Source: Gammaproteobacteria bacterium (GTDB taxonomy: Bacteria; Pseudomonadota; Gammaproteobacteria; Steroidobacterales; Steroidobacteraceae). From it: a DNA stretch of 35,064 bases. The notes beneath the pieces were generated by a model. It had not been told where the DNA came from. It saw nothing but the letters and a program-made list of their open reading frames with translations, and did no database searches. Below, piece by piece: positions 1-8,117 of the stretch. Position numbers and translations under genes: made by a program. The stretch is from assembly GCA_004297335.1 (NCBI GenBank), contig SCUD01000090.1, forward strand, positions 1 to 35,064. The letters are read 5' to 3'. Numbering within the stretch: the stretch's first letter is position 1; every line of letters begins with the position of its first letter.

Positions 1-2
1 TT

Positions 3-56
3 GTTGGTATTCAAGTCGTGGAACGGGACCGGAGGCATGAATACAGAGCAGCCTAA
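3..56 (+). CDS. C-terminal end of an upstream cassette gene (partial)
   Basis: A reading frame open from the left edge ends in TAA at 54-56, and this stop lies inside the first attC core (GCCTAAC, 51-57). Ending inside the R'' core is common for genes carried on integron cassettes. Only 17 codons are visible, ending in HEYRAA, so no family can be named. Its status as a coding region is inferred from position and from the stop placement. Confidence 0.35.
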   Translation, partial: VGIQVVERDRRHEYRAA

Positions 57-137
57 CTGCGCGTTCGAGCGGTCGCGGACGGATAAGGTGCCTCGTTTAT
101 ACGTCGGCGTGCGCGCCGCTGAACGCGGGCGTTAGAG
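51..137 (+). other. Integron attC recombination site
   Basis: The left core GCCTAAC (51-57, fits RYYYAAC) and the right core GTTAGAG (131-137, fits GTTRRRY except the last base) bound an 87-bp imperfect palindrome. The inner arms pair as CGCGTTCGAGCGG on the left and CCGCTGAACGCG on the right, leaving one unpaired G on the left arm. A single extrahelical base in this arm is the known signature by which IntI chooses the recombined strand of folded attC. Length, core placement and the extra base together make this a convincing attC. No integrase gene lies in the window, so it may belong to a larger array to the left or to a cluster of attC sites lacking an integrase. Confidence 0.8.
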
Positions 138-140
138 CGC

Positions 141-518
141 ATGCTGAACCGCGTCACCACCTGGCTGGCTTCTCTGCGCAAGACTCGCGCGGATTCACTC
201 TGGCCCGAGCGTCAGGTCCTAGTGACAGTCTCGGACAGTGGGTTATCTAGCGCATTCCCAACGGGCGACTCACAGTTCCTCGCTTGGAAGGATATAGCTC
301 GCATCCTCGTTGAAACAAACGACAGCGGTCCTTGGGGCGCCGATGTCTGGTGGGTTCTCGAGGGCGCAGGTTCCCGATGCAAGTTCCCACAAGGCGCTAC
401 AGGCGAGAACGAGGCTCTGGTGGAAATTCGACGCCGCTTCCCTTGGTTTGAAGTCAAAGGTATGAACTCAACCGCAAACGCGACGTTTGTCTGCTGGGAG
501 AAGGGGCATGCGCTCTAA
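141..518 (+). CDS. Gene-cassette protein of unknown function (125 aa)
   Basis: The ORF begins three bases after the attC right core and its TAA stop lies inside the next core (CTCTAAC, 513-519), so it fills one integron cassette. The right core at its front (GTTAGAG) and the left core at its rear (CTCTAAC) are exact reverse complements. That is expected when both came from the same circular cassette. The product is small, soluble and rich in Trp and Arg, with no signal peptide or membrane segment. The stretch FLAWKDIARILVETNDSGPW followed by DVWWVLEG suggests a compact alpha/beta fold. I do not recognise the family. No Shine-Dalgarno sequence is visible before the ATG, which is usual for cassettes read through from upstream. 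Confidence 0.8.
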   Translation: MLNRVTTWLASLRKTRADSLWPERQVLVTVSDSGLSSAFPTGDSQFLAWKDIARILVETNDSGPWGADVWWVLEGAGSRCKFPQGATGENEALVEIRRRFPWFEVKGMNSTANATFVCWEKGHAL

Positions 519-603
519 CAAATCAATGCAGCGGCCGTCGCAAGCGCATCGGAGCGGACCCACAATAGCGGCGCTTCGCGCGGCTGTTGCGGGCCGGTTA
601 TTC
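513..603 (+). other. Degenerate attC site of the cassette
   Basis: The left half is typical: core CTCTAAC (513-519) followed by AAATCAATGCAGC. The right half is decayed. GCGGCTGTTGC near 580-590 can partly pair with the left arm (GCTG and TTGC match, with two bases missing), and GTTATTC (597-603) or GTTCGAT (609-615) sit where a GTTRRRY core should be, but neither fits. I infer a formerly active site that now marks the edge between cassette DNA and stable chromosome. The right boundary is approximate. Confidence 0.45.
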
Positions 604-644
604 GCGTCGTTCGATCACTTATCGAAGCGGAGTGACTGAATCGT

Positions 645-1307
645 ATGGCACACCAATCGGACCTGAGTCTGTCCTGGATTCGCGTGGGAGGAGTGTGCGG
701 CCTCCTCGGCATCGGCGCTTACCTTGCTGCGGCATTCGTCCCGCTGCCCGACAAGCTTGGCTACGCCGCCGCCTTCGCCTTCGGTCCATTGCTCGCTGTC
801 GGGACAGTGGGGCTCTACCACTGCCTTGCGCTCGCCCATCGCGGTCCGCTCGTTCAAGTGGCCGCGATCGCCGCAATTGCCGGCAGCGTCACGGTCCTCA
901 TCATGCTGTCGACCCAGCAGGCAATCTTTGGCGTGATGAAAAGGGCCATCGCGGGGGCGAGCGATCCGGCCAGTGCCGACGTCTATCGGAAGGTGGCGGA
1001 TGGGCTCGACGCGGTGCACCTGGGCATCGACGTGGCGTGGGACGTATTGATTTCGGTCGCGGTGATTCTGTTCGGGATCGCGATGATGCGCCACCCTAGG
1101 TTCGGACCTGTAATGGGTGTGCTGGGCGTGGCGTCTGGGGGGCTGCTGCTCGTGTTCAACCTGTGGTACTTTCCGGTGCCGCCGGCGGCGGCAAACTCGA
1201 TCGACTGGGGGCCGTTCGTTGCACTCTGGATGCTTGCGGCGTTCCTACTGTTGCTTCGGGCAGTGCCATGGGCGCGCGAGAAGATAGCGCGAGCGACGCC
1301 GAACTAG
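645..1307 (+). CDS. Multipass membrane protein, DUF4386-like
   Basis: The 220-residue product is strongly hydrophobic, with about six predicted membrane helices (roughly residues 12-32, 40-60, 68-90, 125-145, 153-173 and 183-205), short loops and a basic C-terminus (WAREKIARATPN). The opening pattern GGVCGLLGIGAYLAA, the acidic and polar loop after the third helix (GASDPASADVYRKVADGLD) and the overall length resemble DUF4386-type inner-membrane proteins, whose function is not known. It lies between the decayed attC and a gene remnant and overlaps neither neighbour. No clear promoter or ribosome site is visible. The membrane location is well supported; the family assignment is tentative. Confidence 0.7.
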   Translation: MAHQSDLSLSWIRVGGVCGLLGIGAYLAAAFVPLPDKLGYAAAFAFGPLLAVGTVGLYHCLALAHRGPLVQVAAIAAIAGSVTVLIMLSTQQAIFGVMKRAIAGASDPASADVYRKVADGLDAVHLGIDVAWDVLISVAVILFGIAMMRHPRFGPVMGVLGVASGGLLLVFNLWYFPVPPAAANSIDWGPFVALWMLAAFLLLLRAVPWAREKIARATPN

Positions 1308-1363
1308 CGGTTGCACCGCACGCGGCGCCCGGCTCAATCGTTCGTCAATGTAGGACGGCGCGT

Positions 1364-1459
1364 GATCGGGATCTGGACCTCTTCGGGAGCATCGTCGTGG
1401 TGGCGCTGCGGTTGCTGGCCATTCGATGGAGCCTGCACCTTCCCGTCATCCGCAAGTAA
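1364..1459 (+). pseudogene. Remnant of a UPF0126/TRIC-type membrane protein C-terminus
   Basis: The frame ending at TAA 1457-1459 reads DLFGSIVVVALRLLAI followed by RWSLHLPVIRK. This closely resembles the last membrane helix and tail of UPF0126 (YadS/YicG, TRIC channel) proteins, which end in an LRLxAxRWxxxLP-like motif. No matching N-terminal portion is seen upstream, where the frame runs into unrelated sequence overlapping the previous gene. I infer a gene remnant of about 30 codons left by a deletion or rearrangement near the cassette region. The short match is the only evidence. Confidence 0.4.
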
Positions 1460-1504
1460 CAGTGTCCAATGCGAGAGGAGTGACCGCTGCGTGAGGAGTT
1501 GCTC

Positions 1505-2335
1505 GTGGCCGGCGTGAAATCGCACTATTCGGCTCGGGACATCGAGGCCAGGATCCTGGCGGCCCTCCGGGTGGCCGGATTGAATCCCGATCAACCCCTG
1601 TCTCCCATGGAGCTGGGGGCGCTTGATCATTTTCATACGGGCGGATTCCGTGCTTCGCTGGTCTTGCGGGAGTTGGCGCAGATTCGAGCGGAAGATCGGG
1701 TCCTGGACCTTGGCGCCGGGCTCGCCGGCCCAGCCCGGATGCTCGCTGTCTCGCCCGGATGCCAAGTCGACTGCATCGAGTTGTCCGCGGATTACTGCAT
1801 CGGCGCACGGCTGCTGAATCGCCTCACGGCTCTTGACGACCGGGTGCATGTACACGAAGGCAGCGCCCTCGACCTGCCCTTTCCCAGTGCCTCCTTTGAG
1901 GTCGTCTGGATGCAGAACGTCGGCATGAACATCGCGGACAAGCGCAGGCTCTACGAGGAGATCTACCGGATCCTCAAGCCCAATGGGCGATTGGCCTTTC
2001 AGGAAATGACCGCCGGGGAGGGTGCTGTGGCCTGGTTTCCGCTTCCATGGGCCACCGACCCTGCCGACAATCTCCTCGTTACCGTCGAAGAGATGCGCGA
2101 AGTCCTGACTCAATGTGGATTCATCGCCGAGTACTTCGAGGACGTCAGCGACGCCCCACTGCCGGCTCCTGCGAGCGGAACGCCCGATAGCACCCCGCAG
2201 GCGCCGCTGAGCCTTTCGGTGTACGTTGACAACCTGGCGGAAAAGGCCGAAAACGCGACTCGCAGCCTTCGAGAGGGCCAGATTCGTCTTGTCAGAGGCG
2301 TCTTCCGCACGAGATTGGGCGGCCCGCCACCATGA
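1505..2335 (+). CDS. SAM-dependent class I methyltransferase
   Basis: The product (about 276 aa) has the Rossmann methyltransferase core. Motif I is VLDLGAGLAGPARML (about residues 64-78), the acidic end of strand 2 is CIELS, a GSALDLPFPSASFEVVW segment follows, and motif IV/post-I reads RILKPNGRLAFQEM. The layout with LYEEIYRILKPNG matches the UbiE/sarcosine-dimethylglycine methyltransferase-like group (Methyltransf_11). The substrate cannot be read from the sequence. I chose GTG at 1505 because GAGGAG (1493-1498) precedes it by six bases; TTG 1499 is in frame but sits directly on that site. The stop overlaps the start of the next gene by four bases (ATGA), so the two are probably translationally coupled. 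Confidence 0.85.
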   Translation: MAGVKSHYSARDIEARILAALRVAGLNPDQPLSPMELGALDHFHTGGFRASLVLRELAQIRAEDRVLDLGAGLAGPARMLAVSPGCQVDCIELSADYCIGARLLNRLTALDDRVHVHEGSALDLPFPSASFEVVWMQNVGMNIADKRRLYEEIYRILKPNGRLAFQEMTAGEGAVAWFPLPWATDPADNLLVTVEEMREVLTQCGFIAEYFEDVSDAPLPAPASGTPDSTPQAPLSLSVYVDNLAEKAENATRSLREGQIRLVRGVFRTRLGGPPP

Positions 2336-2556
2336 TGATCCAGGTACGGGTCAAGCCGCGGTCGCGTACCAGCGCCCTCGTGCAGGCTGCCGATGGAACC
2401 TGGCTCGCCTCGGTCCGGGCGCCGCCCGTCGACGGCGAGGCGAACGCGGAACTCGTCGCCCTGGTGGCAAAGCAATTCCGGTGCCGCCGGTCCGCAGTGT
2501 CCATCCGCAGCGGCGCTTCTGGACGCCTTAAGCTGGTGCGGATCGAGGCTGACTGA
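2332..2556 (+). CDS. DUF167 family protein (YggU-like)
   Basis: This 74-residue protein shows the DUF167/YggU pattern: an N-terminal strand QVRVKPRS, the conserved VRAPPVDGEANAELVALVAKQF block, a basic RCRRSAVSIRSGASGRLK region and a final VRIEA strand. The family is a small alpha/beta fold of unknown role, often encoded beside YggT or YggS; here the partner is a methyltransferase. The length is slightly shorter than the roughly 90-100 residues of typical members. The start overlaps the upstream stop in ATGA, and two tandem ATG codons give alternative starts three bases apart. Confidence 0.85.
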   Translation: MMIQVRVKPRSRTSALVQAADGTWLASVRAPPVDGEANAELVALVAKQFRCRRSAVSIRSGASGRLKLVRIEAD

Positions 2557-2634
2557 ACCCGGCGCCTGGCTCCGGGGGCGGCACCCGCGGGGCTGTGATA
2601 CGCTCCGCCTGGCATCTGCTACCAGGAAGCAATC

Positions 2635-3033
2635 ATGTTGGAATCCGTTCCCTACACCGCACTGGTGACGATTCTGGCGCTGCTCGTCTATGCCTGGACC
2701 AGCCTGCGGGTCGGTTCGGCCCGCTCGCGCTTCAAGGTCGAGGCGCCAGCGATCACCGGTCACCCGGAATTCGAGCGCATCCATCGCGCGCAGGTCAACA
2801 CCACCGAGCAGCTCATCCTGTTCCTGCCCGCCTTGTGGCTGTTTGCGCTGCAGTTCGGCGATTCCTGGGCAGCGATGATCGGCGTTCTCTGGCCCGTCGG
2901 GCGAGTTATCTATGCCCTCGGCTATGCGAAGGCGGCCGAGAAGCGGCACATCGGCTTTGCGATCGGGAGCGTGGCCGGGATCATCCTGCTGCTTGGCGCG
3001 CTGTTCGGTGTGCTGCGGGGTCTGCTCGGATGA
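2635..3033 (+). CDS. MAPEG family membrane protein
   Basis: The 132-residue protein has four predicted membrane helices and the MAPEG signature: a first helix (VPYTALVTILALLVYAWTSL), a polar loop with HPEFERIHRAQVNTTEQL, whose ERxxRAxxNxxE-like core is the glutathione-binding family motif, then helices around FLPALWLFALQF, GVLWPVGRVIYALGY and a C-terminal VAGIILLLGALFGVLRG. Eukaryotic MAPEG enzymes act on glutathione conjugates and eicosanoids; bacterial members are mostly uncharacterised inner-membrane proteins. AGGAAG lies five bases before the ATG. The stop overlaps the next start (ATGA), implying coupled translation with the hydrolase that follows. Confidence 0.9.
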   Translation: MLESVPYTALVTILALLVYAWTSLRVGSARSRFKVEAPAITGHPEFERIHRAQVNTTEQLILFLPALWLFALQFGDSWAAMIGVLWPVGRVIYALGYAKAAEKRHIGFAIGSVAGIILLLGALFGVLRGLLG

Positions 3034-3926
3034 GCATGTCCAGTGGCTTCCCTGCCTCACTGCTGCTGATGACTGCGCTCGCCTCGGGCTGCGCCGGCCA
3101 GGCGCCGCTCAGTGAACCGGGTGCACACACCGTACTGTCCGCCGATGGGGTGCCGATCGCCTATGAGGTGCAGGGTCGTGGCCCGGTGACGCTCGTGCTG
3201 GTCCACGGCTGGAGCTGCGACCGCGGCTACTGGCGCGACCAGATCGAGGCGTTCCGTGCCGACTACCGCGTTGTCGCGCTGGACCTCGCCGGCCACGGAC
3301 GGTCTGGCACCGGGCGCACCGACTGGAGTATCGCGAATTTCGCCGCAGATGTGGCCGCGGTTATTGCCGCCGTCGATGCGCGCGACGCGGTCGTGATCGG
3401 CCATTCCATGGGTGGCCCGGTTGCGGTCGAGACCGGAGCGCTGCTGCCGGATCGGGTGCGTGGCGTGATCGGCGTGGACACGATGTACGACTTCTACGGT
3501 ACGCCGGTGATGGATCAGAGTGTCGCGCGTCTGCGCGCGGATTTTGCTCCGGCCACGCGCCAGTTCGTCCGCGGCTCGATGTTCCTGCCAGGGAGCCCGC
3601 CGGCCCTTGCCGATGGCATCGCAGCGGCGATGGCAACAGCGAATCCGGCGATTGCGCTGCCGATGCTCGACGGGTTGGGCGGCTGGTTCAACGAACGCAT
3701 GCCGGCAGCCGTCGCCGCGGTGCCGGCGCCGATCGGCTTCCTGATGGCGGGAGGCGGGGGGAAGCAGTTGCAGCGCTTCCGGGCCGCGCGCGGCGAGCGC
3801 AGGGTGGCGGGCGTCGACGAGATTGCCGAGGCGGGGCACTTCCCTCAGCTCGAGGTTCCGGCGATCTTCAACGAGCGGTTGCGCGCGATGCTGGATCGGA
3901 TCCTCGCGAGCGGCCAGGGCAACTGA
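3030..3926 (+). CDS. Alpha/beta hydrolase, predicted lipoprotein
   Basis: The 298-residue protein begins with a lipoprotein signal, hydrophobic core LLLMTALASGC with a lipobox ending at Cys21, so it is probably anchored in the envelope. The body is an alpha/beta hydrolase: the oxyanion-region motif LVHGWSCDRGYW, the nucleophile elbow GHSMGG with Ser126, and a late His270 in EAGHFPQLEVP. The acid residue is not certain. The Trp-Ser after HG and the length fit the epoxide hydrolase/haloperoxidase-like branch, but the substrate is unknown. The start at 3030 overlaps the MAPEG stop by four bases; a second in-frame ATG is at 3036. A short gap leads to sppA, so these genes may be co-transcribed. 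Confidence 0.88.
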   Translation: MSMSSGFPASLLLMTALASGCAGQAPLSEPGAHTVLSADGVPIAYEVQGRGPVTLVLVHGWSCDRGYWRDQIEAFRADYRVVALDLAGHGRSGTGRTDWSIANFAADVAAVIAAVDARDAVVIGHSMGGPVAVETGALLPDRVRGVIGVDTMYDFYGTPVMDQSVARLRADFAPATRQFVRGSMFLPGSPPALADGIAAAMATANPAIALPMLDGLGGWFNERMPAAVAAVPAPIGFLMAGGGGKQLQRFRAARGERRVAGVDEIAEAGHFPQLEVPAIFNERLRAMLDRILASGQGN

Positions 3927-3938
3927 CGGGAGGCCGGC

Positions 3939-5777
3939 GTGGGGCTCATGCGCGGAATCGGGGCCGTGGTCCGGGGCCTGCTGCACGCTCTCGACGGGCT
4001 GCGCAAGACCCTCCACCTGCTGCTGTTGCTGCTGATCTTCGGCACCTTGCTGGTCGCGAGTCGCGGCTCCGTGCCGCTAATTCCGCGCAGCGCGGCCCTG
4101 GTGCTGGCGCCCGAGGGCCGAATCGTCGAGGAAGTCACCGGTGATCCGCTGCAGCGGGCCTTCGAGCGTGGCACCGGTGCGGCCCGCGACGAGACCCGGC
4201 TGCGCGATCTCATCGAGGTCGTGGACCGGGCTCGTGATGACGACCGCATCCGGGCGCTGGTGCTCGATCTCGATGAGCTCGCGGGTGCCGGCCTGCCGGC
4301 GCTGCAGGACCTGGCGCGATCGATCGGCTGGTTCCGCGAGGCCGGCAAGAAGGTCTATGCCTGGGGCGAGTCCTTCGACCAGCGGCAATACTATCTCGCG
4401 GCCCACGCCGACGAGGTGTACCTCGATCCATTCGGTTACCTGCTGCTCGAGGGTTACGGCTACTACCGGACCTACCTGCGTGGAACCCTCGACAAGCTCG
4501 ACGTGGACCTGCATGTCTTCAAGGTTGGGAGCCACAAATCGGCCGCCGACACCTTCACCCGCAGCGACATGTCAGCCGAGGACCGCGAGCAGAGTGCCAT
4601 CTGGCTCGGCGCACTCTGGGACGGCTACCGCAACGACGTCGCCAGCGCACGCAAGCTCGAGCCGGCGCTGATCCAGGCCTATGCCGACGAAGCCGCCCCG
4701 GCGATCCGTGCCGTTGGCGGAGACCTGGCCCAGTACGCGCTCGCCCGTGGCCTGGTGGACGGGCTGAAAACCCGCGAGGAGTTCGAGCAGCTGGTCGCCA
4801 CGGTGGCCGGCCAGGACGACGACACGGGTTCGTTCAAGGCGGTGGGCTGGGGCCCGTACCTGGCAGAGCTTCGTTCCGAGCGGCTGCTCGCGCGGCGAGG
4901 CGAAGAAGGCATCGACGTGATCGTCGCCGCCGGGGAGATCCTGGACGGCGAACAGCCACCCGGAACCGTCGGCGGCGACACGCTGGCCAGCCTGCTGCGC
5001 GAGGCACGCAACGACGAGACGACCGCTGCGGTCGTGCTCAGGATCGACAGCCCGGGCGGCAGCATGATGGCCTCGGAGGTGATCCGGCGAGAAGTGGCGG
5101 CGTTGCGCGCCGCCGGCAAGCCGGTCGTGGCATCCATGGGGACAGTCGCCGCGTCGGGTGGCTATTACATCGCGATGGACGCGGACCGCATCTTTGCGGC
5201 TCCGACCACGATCACCGGTTCCATCGGCGTGTTTGCGATCATCGCCACCTTTCAGCGCACGCTGGAGAAGTTTGGCATCACCAATGACGGCTTCGGAACG
5301 ACCGAACTCGCGGGCGCCGTGCGCCTGGATCGCGAGCTGGCGCCGCCGGCGCGTGAAATCCTGCAGGCCAGCGTCGAGCACGCCTACCGGACGTTCGTAG
5401 ACAAGGTCGCGCAGGCCCGCCAACGGCGGCCGGAGGAGATCGACGGGATTGCCCAGGGCCGCGTCTGGTCCGGGGAGGACGCGCGCGCCGCTGGCATCGT
5501 GGACGAACTCGGTGGTGTGGATGAAGCGGTCGCCGAGGCGGCGCGACTCGCAGGCCTCGACGAAGGCTACGACGTGCGCTGGGTCGAGCACCACCTGAAC
5601 TGGCAGGAACTGCTGGCATTGCGCATGCAGGAGGCAGCCGCCCGCATGGCCGGATCCTTGCTGCCGCGTCGCATCGCGCTGCCGGGCCTCGATGCGGCCC
5701 TCACTGAAGCGCGCGGCCTGATCGCGCTCGCCGAGCAGGGGCGGCCGGTCTACCTGTGCGGTTGCCGGGTGGAGTGA
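3939..5777 (+). CDS. sppA: Signal peptide peptidase SppA, 67-kDa type
   Basis: This membrane-anchored serine protease degrades cleaved signal peptides in the inner membrane. At 612 residues it matches the long two-domain E. coli type rather than the short single-domain type. A single membrane helix (LHLLLLLLIFGTLLVAS, about residues 25-42) anchors it. The catalytic Lys is Lys200 in FKVGSHKSAADTFTRSDM in the N-terminal domain, and the nucleophile is Ser406 in VAASGGYY of the C-terminal domain. Both agree with the Lys209/Ser409 dyad of E. coli. RIDSPGGS and TITGSIGV are further family motifs. The GTG start at 3939 has GGGAGG five bases upstream; ATG 3948 is an alternative. The stop lies one base from the end of the convergent tdh gene. 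Confidence 0.96.
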   Translation: MGLMRGIGAVVRGLLHALDGLRKTLHLLLLLLIFGTLLVASRGSVPLIPRSAALVLAPEGRIVEEVTGDPLQRAFERGTGAARDETRLRDLIEVVDRARDDDRIRALVLDLDELAGAGLPALQDLARSIGWFREAGKKVYAWGESFDQRQYYLAAHADEVYLDPFGYLLLEGYGYYRTYLRGTLDKLDVDLHVFKVGSHKSAADTFTRSDMSAEDREQSAIWLGALWDGYRNDVASARKLEPALIQAYADEAAPAIRAVGGDLAQYALARGLVDGLKTREEFEQLVATVAGQDDDTGSFKAVGWGPYLAELRSERLLARRGEEGIDVIVAAGEILDGEQPPGTVGGDTLASLLREARNDETTAAVVLRIDSPGGSMMASEVIRREVAALRAAGKPVVASMGTVAASGGYYIAMDADRIFAAPTTITGSIGVFAIIATFQRTLEKFGITNDGFGTTELAGAVRLDRELAPPAREILQASVEHAYRTFVDKVAQARQRRPEEIDGIAQGRVWSGEDARAAGIVDELGGVDEAVAEAARLAGLDEGYDVRWVEHHLNWQELLALRMQEAAARMAGSLLPRRIALPGLDAALTEARGLIALAEQGRPVYLCGCRVE

Positions 5778-5778
5778 C

Positions 5779-6807
5779 TCAGGACTCCCAGTCCAGGATC
5801 ACCTTGCCAGAGCGGCCGCTCGCCATGGTCTCGAAGGCCGCGCGGTAGTCAGCGACCGGGTAGCGATGGGTGATTACCGGCGCGACGTCGAGCCCGCTCT
5901 GCAGCATCGCCGCCATCTTGTACCAGGTCTCGAACATCTCGCGGCCGTAGATGCCCTTGATCACGAGGCCCTTGAACACGACCTCGTTCCAGTCGATCGC
6001 GACTTCCGCGGGTGGAATGCCGAGCAGCGCGACGCGGCCGCCGTGGTGCATGACCCGCAGCAGGTCGCGAAAAGCCCCCGGATTGCCGGACATTTCGAGG
6101 CCGACGTCGAAGCCTTCCTCCATGCCGAGGTCGCGCATCGCCCCATCGATGCTCTCGCTGCGCACGTCGAGCGCACGCGTGGCGCCCATGCGTCGGGCGA
6201 GGTCGAGGCGATAGTCGTTGACATCGGTGATCACGACGTGGCGGGCGCCGGCATAGCGCGCGATCGCCACGGCGAGGCAGCCGATCGGGCCCGCTCCGGT
6301 GATCAGCACGTCCTCACCGACCAGGTCGAAGGACAGCGCAGCGTGCGTCGCGTTGCCGAGCGGGTCGAGGATCGCGGCGATGTCGTCGCTGATCGCCTCC
6401 GGCAGGCGGAAGACGTTGGCGGCCGGCAGGGCCAGGTAGTCGGCGAAGCAGCCCGGGCGGTCGACGCCGACGCCGCGCGTATTGCGGCACAGGTGACGCC
6501 GGCCGGCACGGCAGTTGCGGCAATGCCCGCAGGTGATGTGACCCTCGCCCGAGACGCGGTCGCCAGGCGCGAGGCCGCGTACCTCGCTGCCGATCTCGAC
6601 GATCTCACCGCAGTACTCGTGCCCGACCTGCATCGGCACCGGCACCGTCCGCGCGGCCCAGTCGTCCCAGCGATAGATGTGGATGTCGGTACCGCAGATC
6701 GCGGTCTTGCGCATGCGGATCAGCACGTCATTGTGGCCGACGACGGGCCGCGGCAACCGGCCCATCCAGATGCCGGGTTCGCGGCGCGACTTGATCAGGG
6801 CTTTCAT
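5779..6807 (-). CDS. tdh: L-threonine 3-dehydrogenase
   Basis: The enzyme oxidises L-threonine to 2-amino-3-ketobutyrate with NAD+ and hands it to Kbl. The 342-residue length equals that of E. coli Tdh. Visible features are the catalytic zinc ligand Cys38 in [10 protein letters not shown], the second zinc region [12 protein letters not shown], the four-cysteine structural zinc lobe [15 protein letters not shown] and the NAD-binding GAGPIG loop of the medium-chain dehydrogenase fold. EMSGNPGAF and a C-terminal [15 protein letters not shown] segment are also family-typical. It starts seven bases after the kbl stop, so both are read as one operon from the promoter near 8040. Confidence 0.97.
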   Translation of the reverse strand: MKALIKSRREPGIWMGRLPRPVVGHNDVLIRMRKTAICGTDIHIYRWDDWAARTVPVPMQVGHEYCGEIVEIGSEVRGLAPGDRVSGEGHITCGHCRNCRAGRRHLCRNTRGVGVDRPGCFADYLALPAANVFRLPEAISDDIAAILDPLGNATHAALSFDLVGEDVLITGAGPIGCLAVAIARYAGARHVVITDVNDYRLDLARRMGATRALDVRSESIDGAMRDLGMEEGFDVGLEMSGNPGAFRDLLRVMHHGGRVALLGIPPAEVAIDWNEVVFKGLVIKGIYGREMFETWYKMAAMLQSGLDVAPVITHRYPVADYRAAFETMASGRSGKVILDWES

Positions 6808-6814
6808 GGAGTGC

Positions 6815-8008
6815 TCACCCGGGAATGAGGCCGAGCTCGCGGCCCGCTCCGGCGAATGCCGCGACTGCGGTTTCGAGCTGCCCGCGCGTGTGCCCGGCGC
6901 TCATCTGCGTACGCACGCGCGCGCGACCGAGCGGCACGACGGGGTAGGAAAAGCCAACGACGTAGACCCCGCGGTCGAGCAGGGCCTCCGCCATCCGGCT
7001 CGCGAGCACCGCGTCGCCCTGCATCACCGGAATGATCGGATGCTCGCCCGGCACGAGGTCGAAGCCGAGCCGCTGCAGTGCGTCGCGGAAATATGCGGTG
7101 TTGTCCCACAGGGTCGCGCGCAGCGCTGGCTCCTCGTCGATCAGCTGCAGGGCGGCGAGCGTCGTGGCCGCGACCACCGGCGGCAGGGTGTTCGAAAACA
7201 GGTACGGCCGCGAGCGCTGGCGCAGCCAGCGGACCACTGTAGTGGGCCCGGCCACATAGCCGCCGCTCGCACCACCGAGCGCCTTGCCGAAAGTACCGGT
7301 CAGGAGGTCGACGCGGCCCATGACGCCGCAGTGCTCGTGGGTGCCGCGACCGCGCGGGCCCATGAACCCCGTGGCATGCGAGTCGTCGACGATGACCGTG
7401 GCGCCGTAGCGATCCGCGAGCTCGCAGATGCCCGCCAGCGGCGCGAGCGTACCATCCATTGAAAATACGCCATCGGTGACAATCAGGCGGCTGCGTGCGT
7501 CGCGGGACTCGCGCAGCCGGTCCTCGAGCTGGTTGAGGTCGCGGTTGTCGTAGCGCAGCCGGCGCGCCCTGGACAGCCGGATGCCATCGATGAGGCTGGC
7601 GTGGTTCAGGGCATCGGAAATGATCGCATCCTGCTCATCGGTCAGCGTCTCGAAGAGCCCGCCGTTGGCGTCGAAGCAGGAGGAGTAGAGGATTGCATCC
7701 TCGGTGCCGAGAAAGGCGGCGAGACGCTCCTCGAGTTCGCGGTGCACCGACTGCGTGCCGCAGATGAAGCGAACCGAGGCCATGCCGTAGCCCCAGCGGT
7801 CGATGGCAGCGTGTGCCGCGGCGCGCAGCCGCGGGTGATTCGCCAGGCCGAGATAGTTGTTCGCACAGAGATTGATGGCCTCGCGACCATCGGCGAGCAA
7901 TACGCTGGCCTGCTGCGGCGAGGCGATCACTCGCTCCACTTTCAGCAGTCCCTGGCGTTCGAGATCTTCGGCCTGCGACGCAAGCCGCTGCAGCAGCGCC
8001 TGGTCCAT
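6815..8008 (-). CDS. kbl: 2-amino-3-ketobutyrate CoA ligase (glycine C-acetyltransferase)
   Basis: Kbl is a PLP enzyme that splits 2-amino-3-ketobutyrate with CoA into glycine and acetyl-CoA, the second step of threonine breakdown after Tdh. The 397-residue product is an alpha-oxoamine synthase (fold type I aminotransferase). Visible are the substrate loop [10 protein letters not shown], the cofactor-stacking region [23 protein letters not shown] for the ring aspartate, and the PLP lysine Lys242 in [13 protein letters not shown]. The neighbouring tdh seven bases downstream separates this from the related BioF and HemA enzymes. The start ATG lies just after a mirrored divergent promoter shared with yhhQ. 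Confidence 0.97.
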   Translation of the reverse strand: MDQALLQRLASQAEDLERQGLLKVERVIASPQQASVLLADGREAINLCANNYLGLANHPRLRAAAHAAIDRWGYGMASVRFICGTQSVHRELEERLAAFLGTEDAILYSSCFDANGGLFETLTDEQDAIISDALNHASLIDGIRLSRARRLRYDNRDLNQLEDRLRESRDARSRLIVTDGVFSMDGTLAPLAGICELADRYGATVIVDDSHATGFMGPRGRGTHEHCGVMGRVDLLTGTFGKALGGASGGYVAGPTTVVRWLRQRSRPYLFSNTLPPVVAATTLAALQLIDEEPALRATLWDNTAYFRDALQRLGFDLVPGEHPIIPVMQGDAVLASRMAEALLDRGVYVVGFSYPVVPLGRARVRTQMSAGHTRGQLETAVAAFAGAGRELGLIPG

Positions 8009-8036
8009 GGGTTCCCGCTACCTCGTGCGAGAGATG

Positions 8037-8072
8037 GATTATAGCCGGCACCAGCAGCAGGTCGCCTATAAT
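8037..8072. promoter_or_regulatory. Divergent promoter region between kbl and yhhQ
   Basis: Two perfect TATAAT hexamers face away from each other: one on the minus strand at 8042-8037, about 29 bases before the kbl start, and one on the plus strand at 8067-8072, about 46 bases before the yhhQ start. With one flanking base each they form an exact inverted repeat (ATTATAG at 8037-8043, CTATAAT at 8066-8072). No good TTGACA boxes are seen at the right distance on either side, so promoter strength may rest on the -10 or on an activator. The promoter reading is inferred from the hexamers and their positions. Confidence 0.6.
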
Positions 8073-8117
8073 TCCGGCCGGCAGGGGCGGAAGTTGCAGC
8101 TGCGGAAGGGATGCGAA

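Noticed and set aside
8041-8117. Possible preQ1 riboswitch in the yhhQ leader
   Set aside because: The short leader lacks the preQ1-I hairpin followed by the A-rich tail and no larger preQ1-II fold could be drawn.
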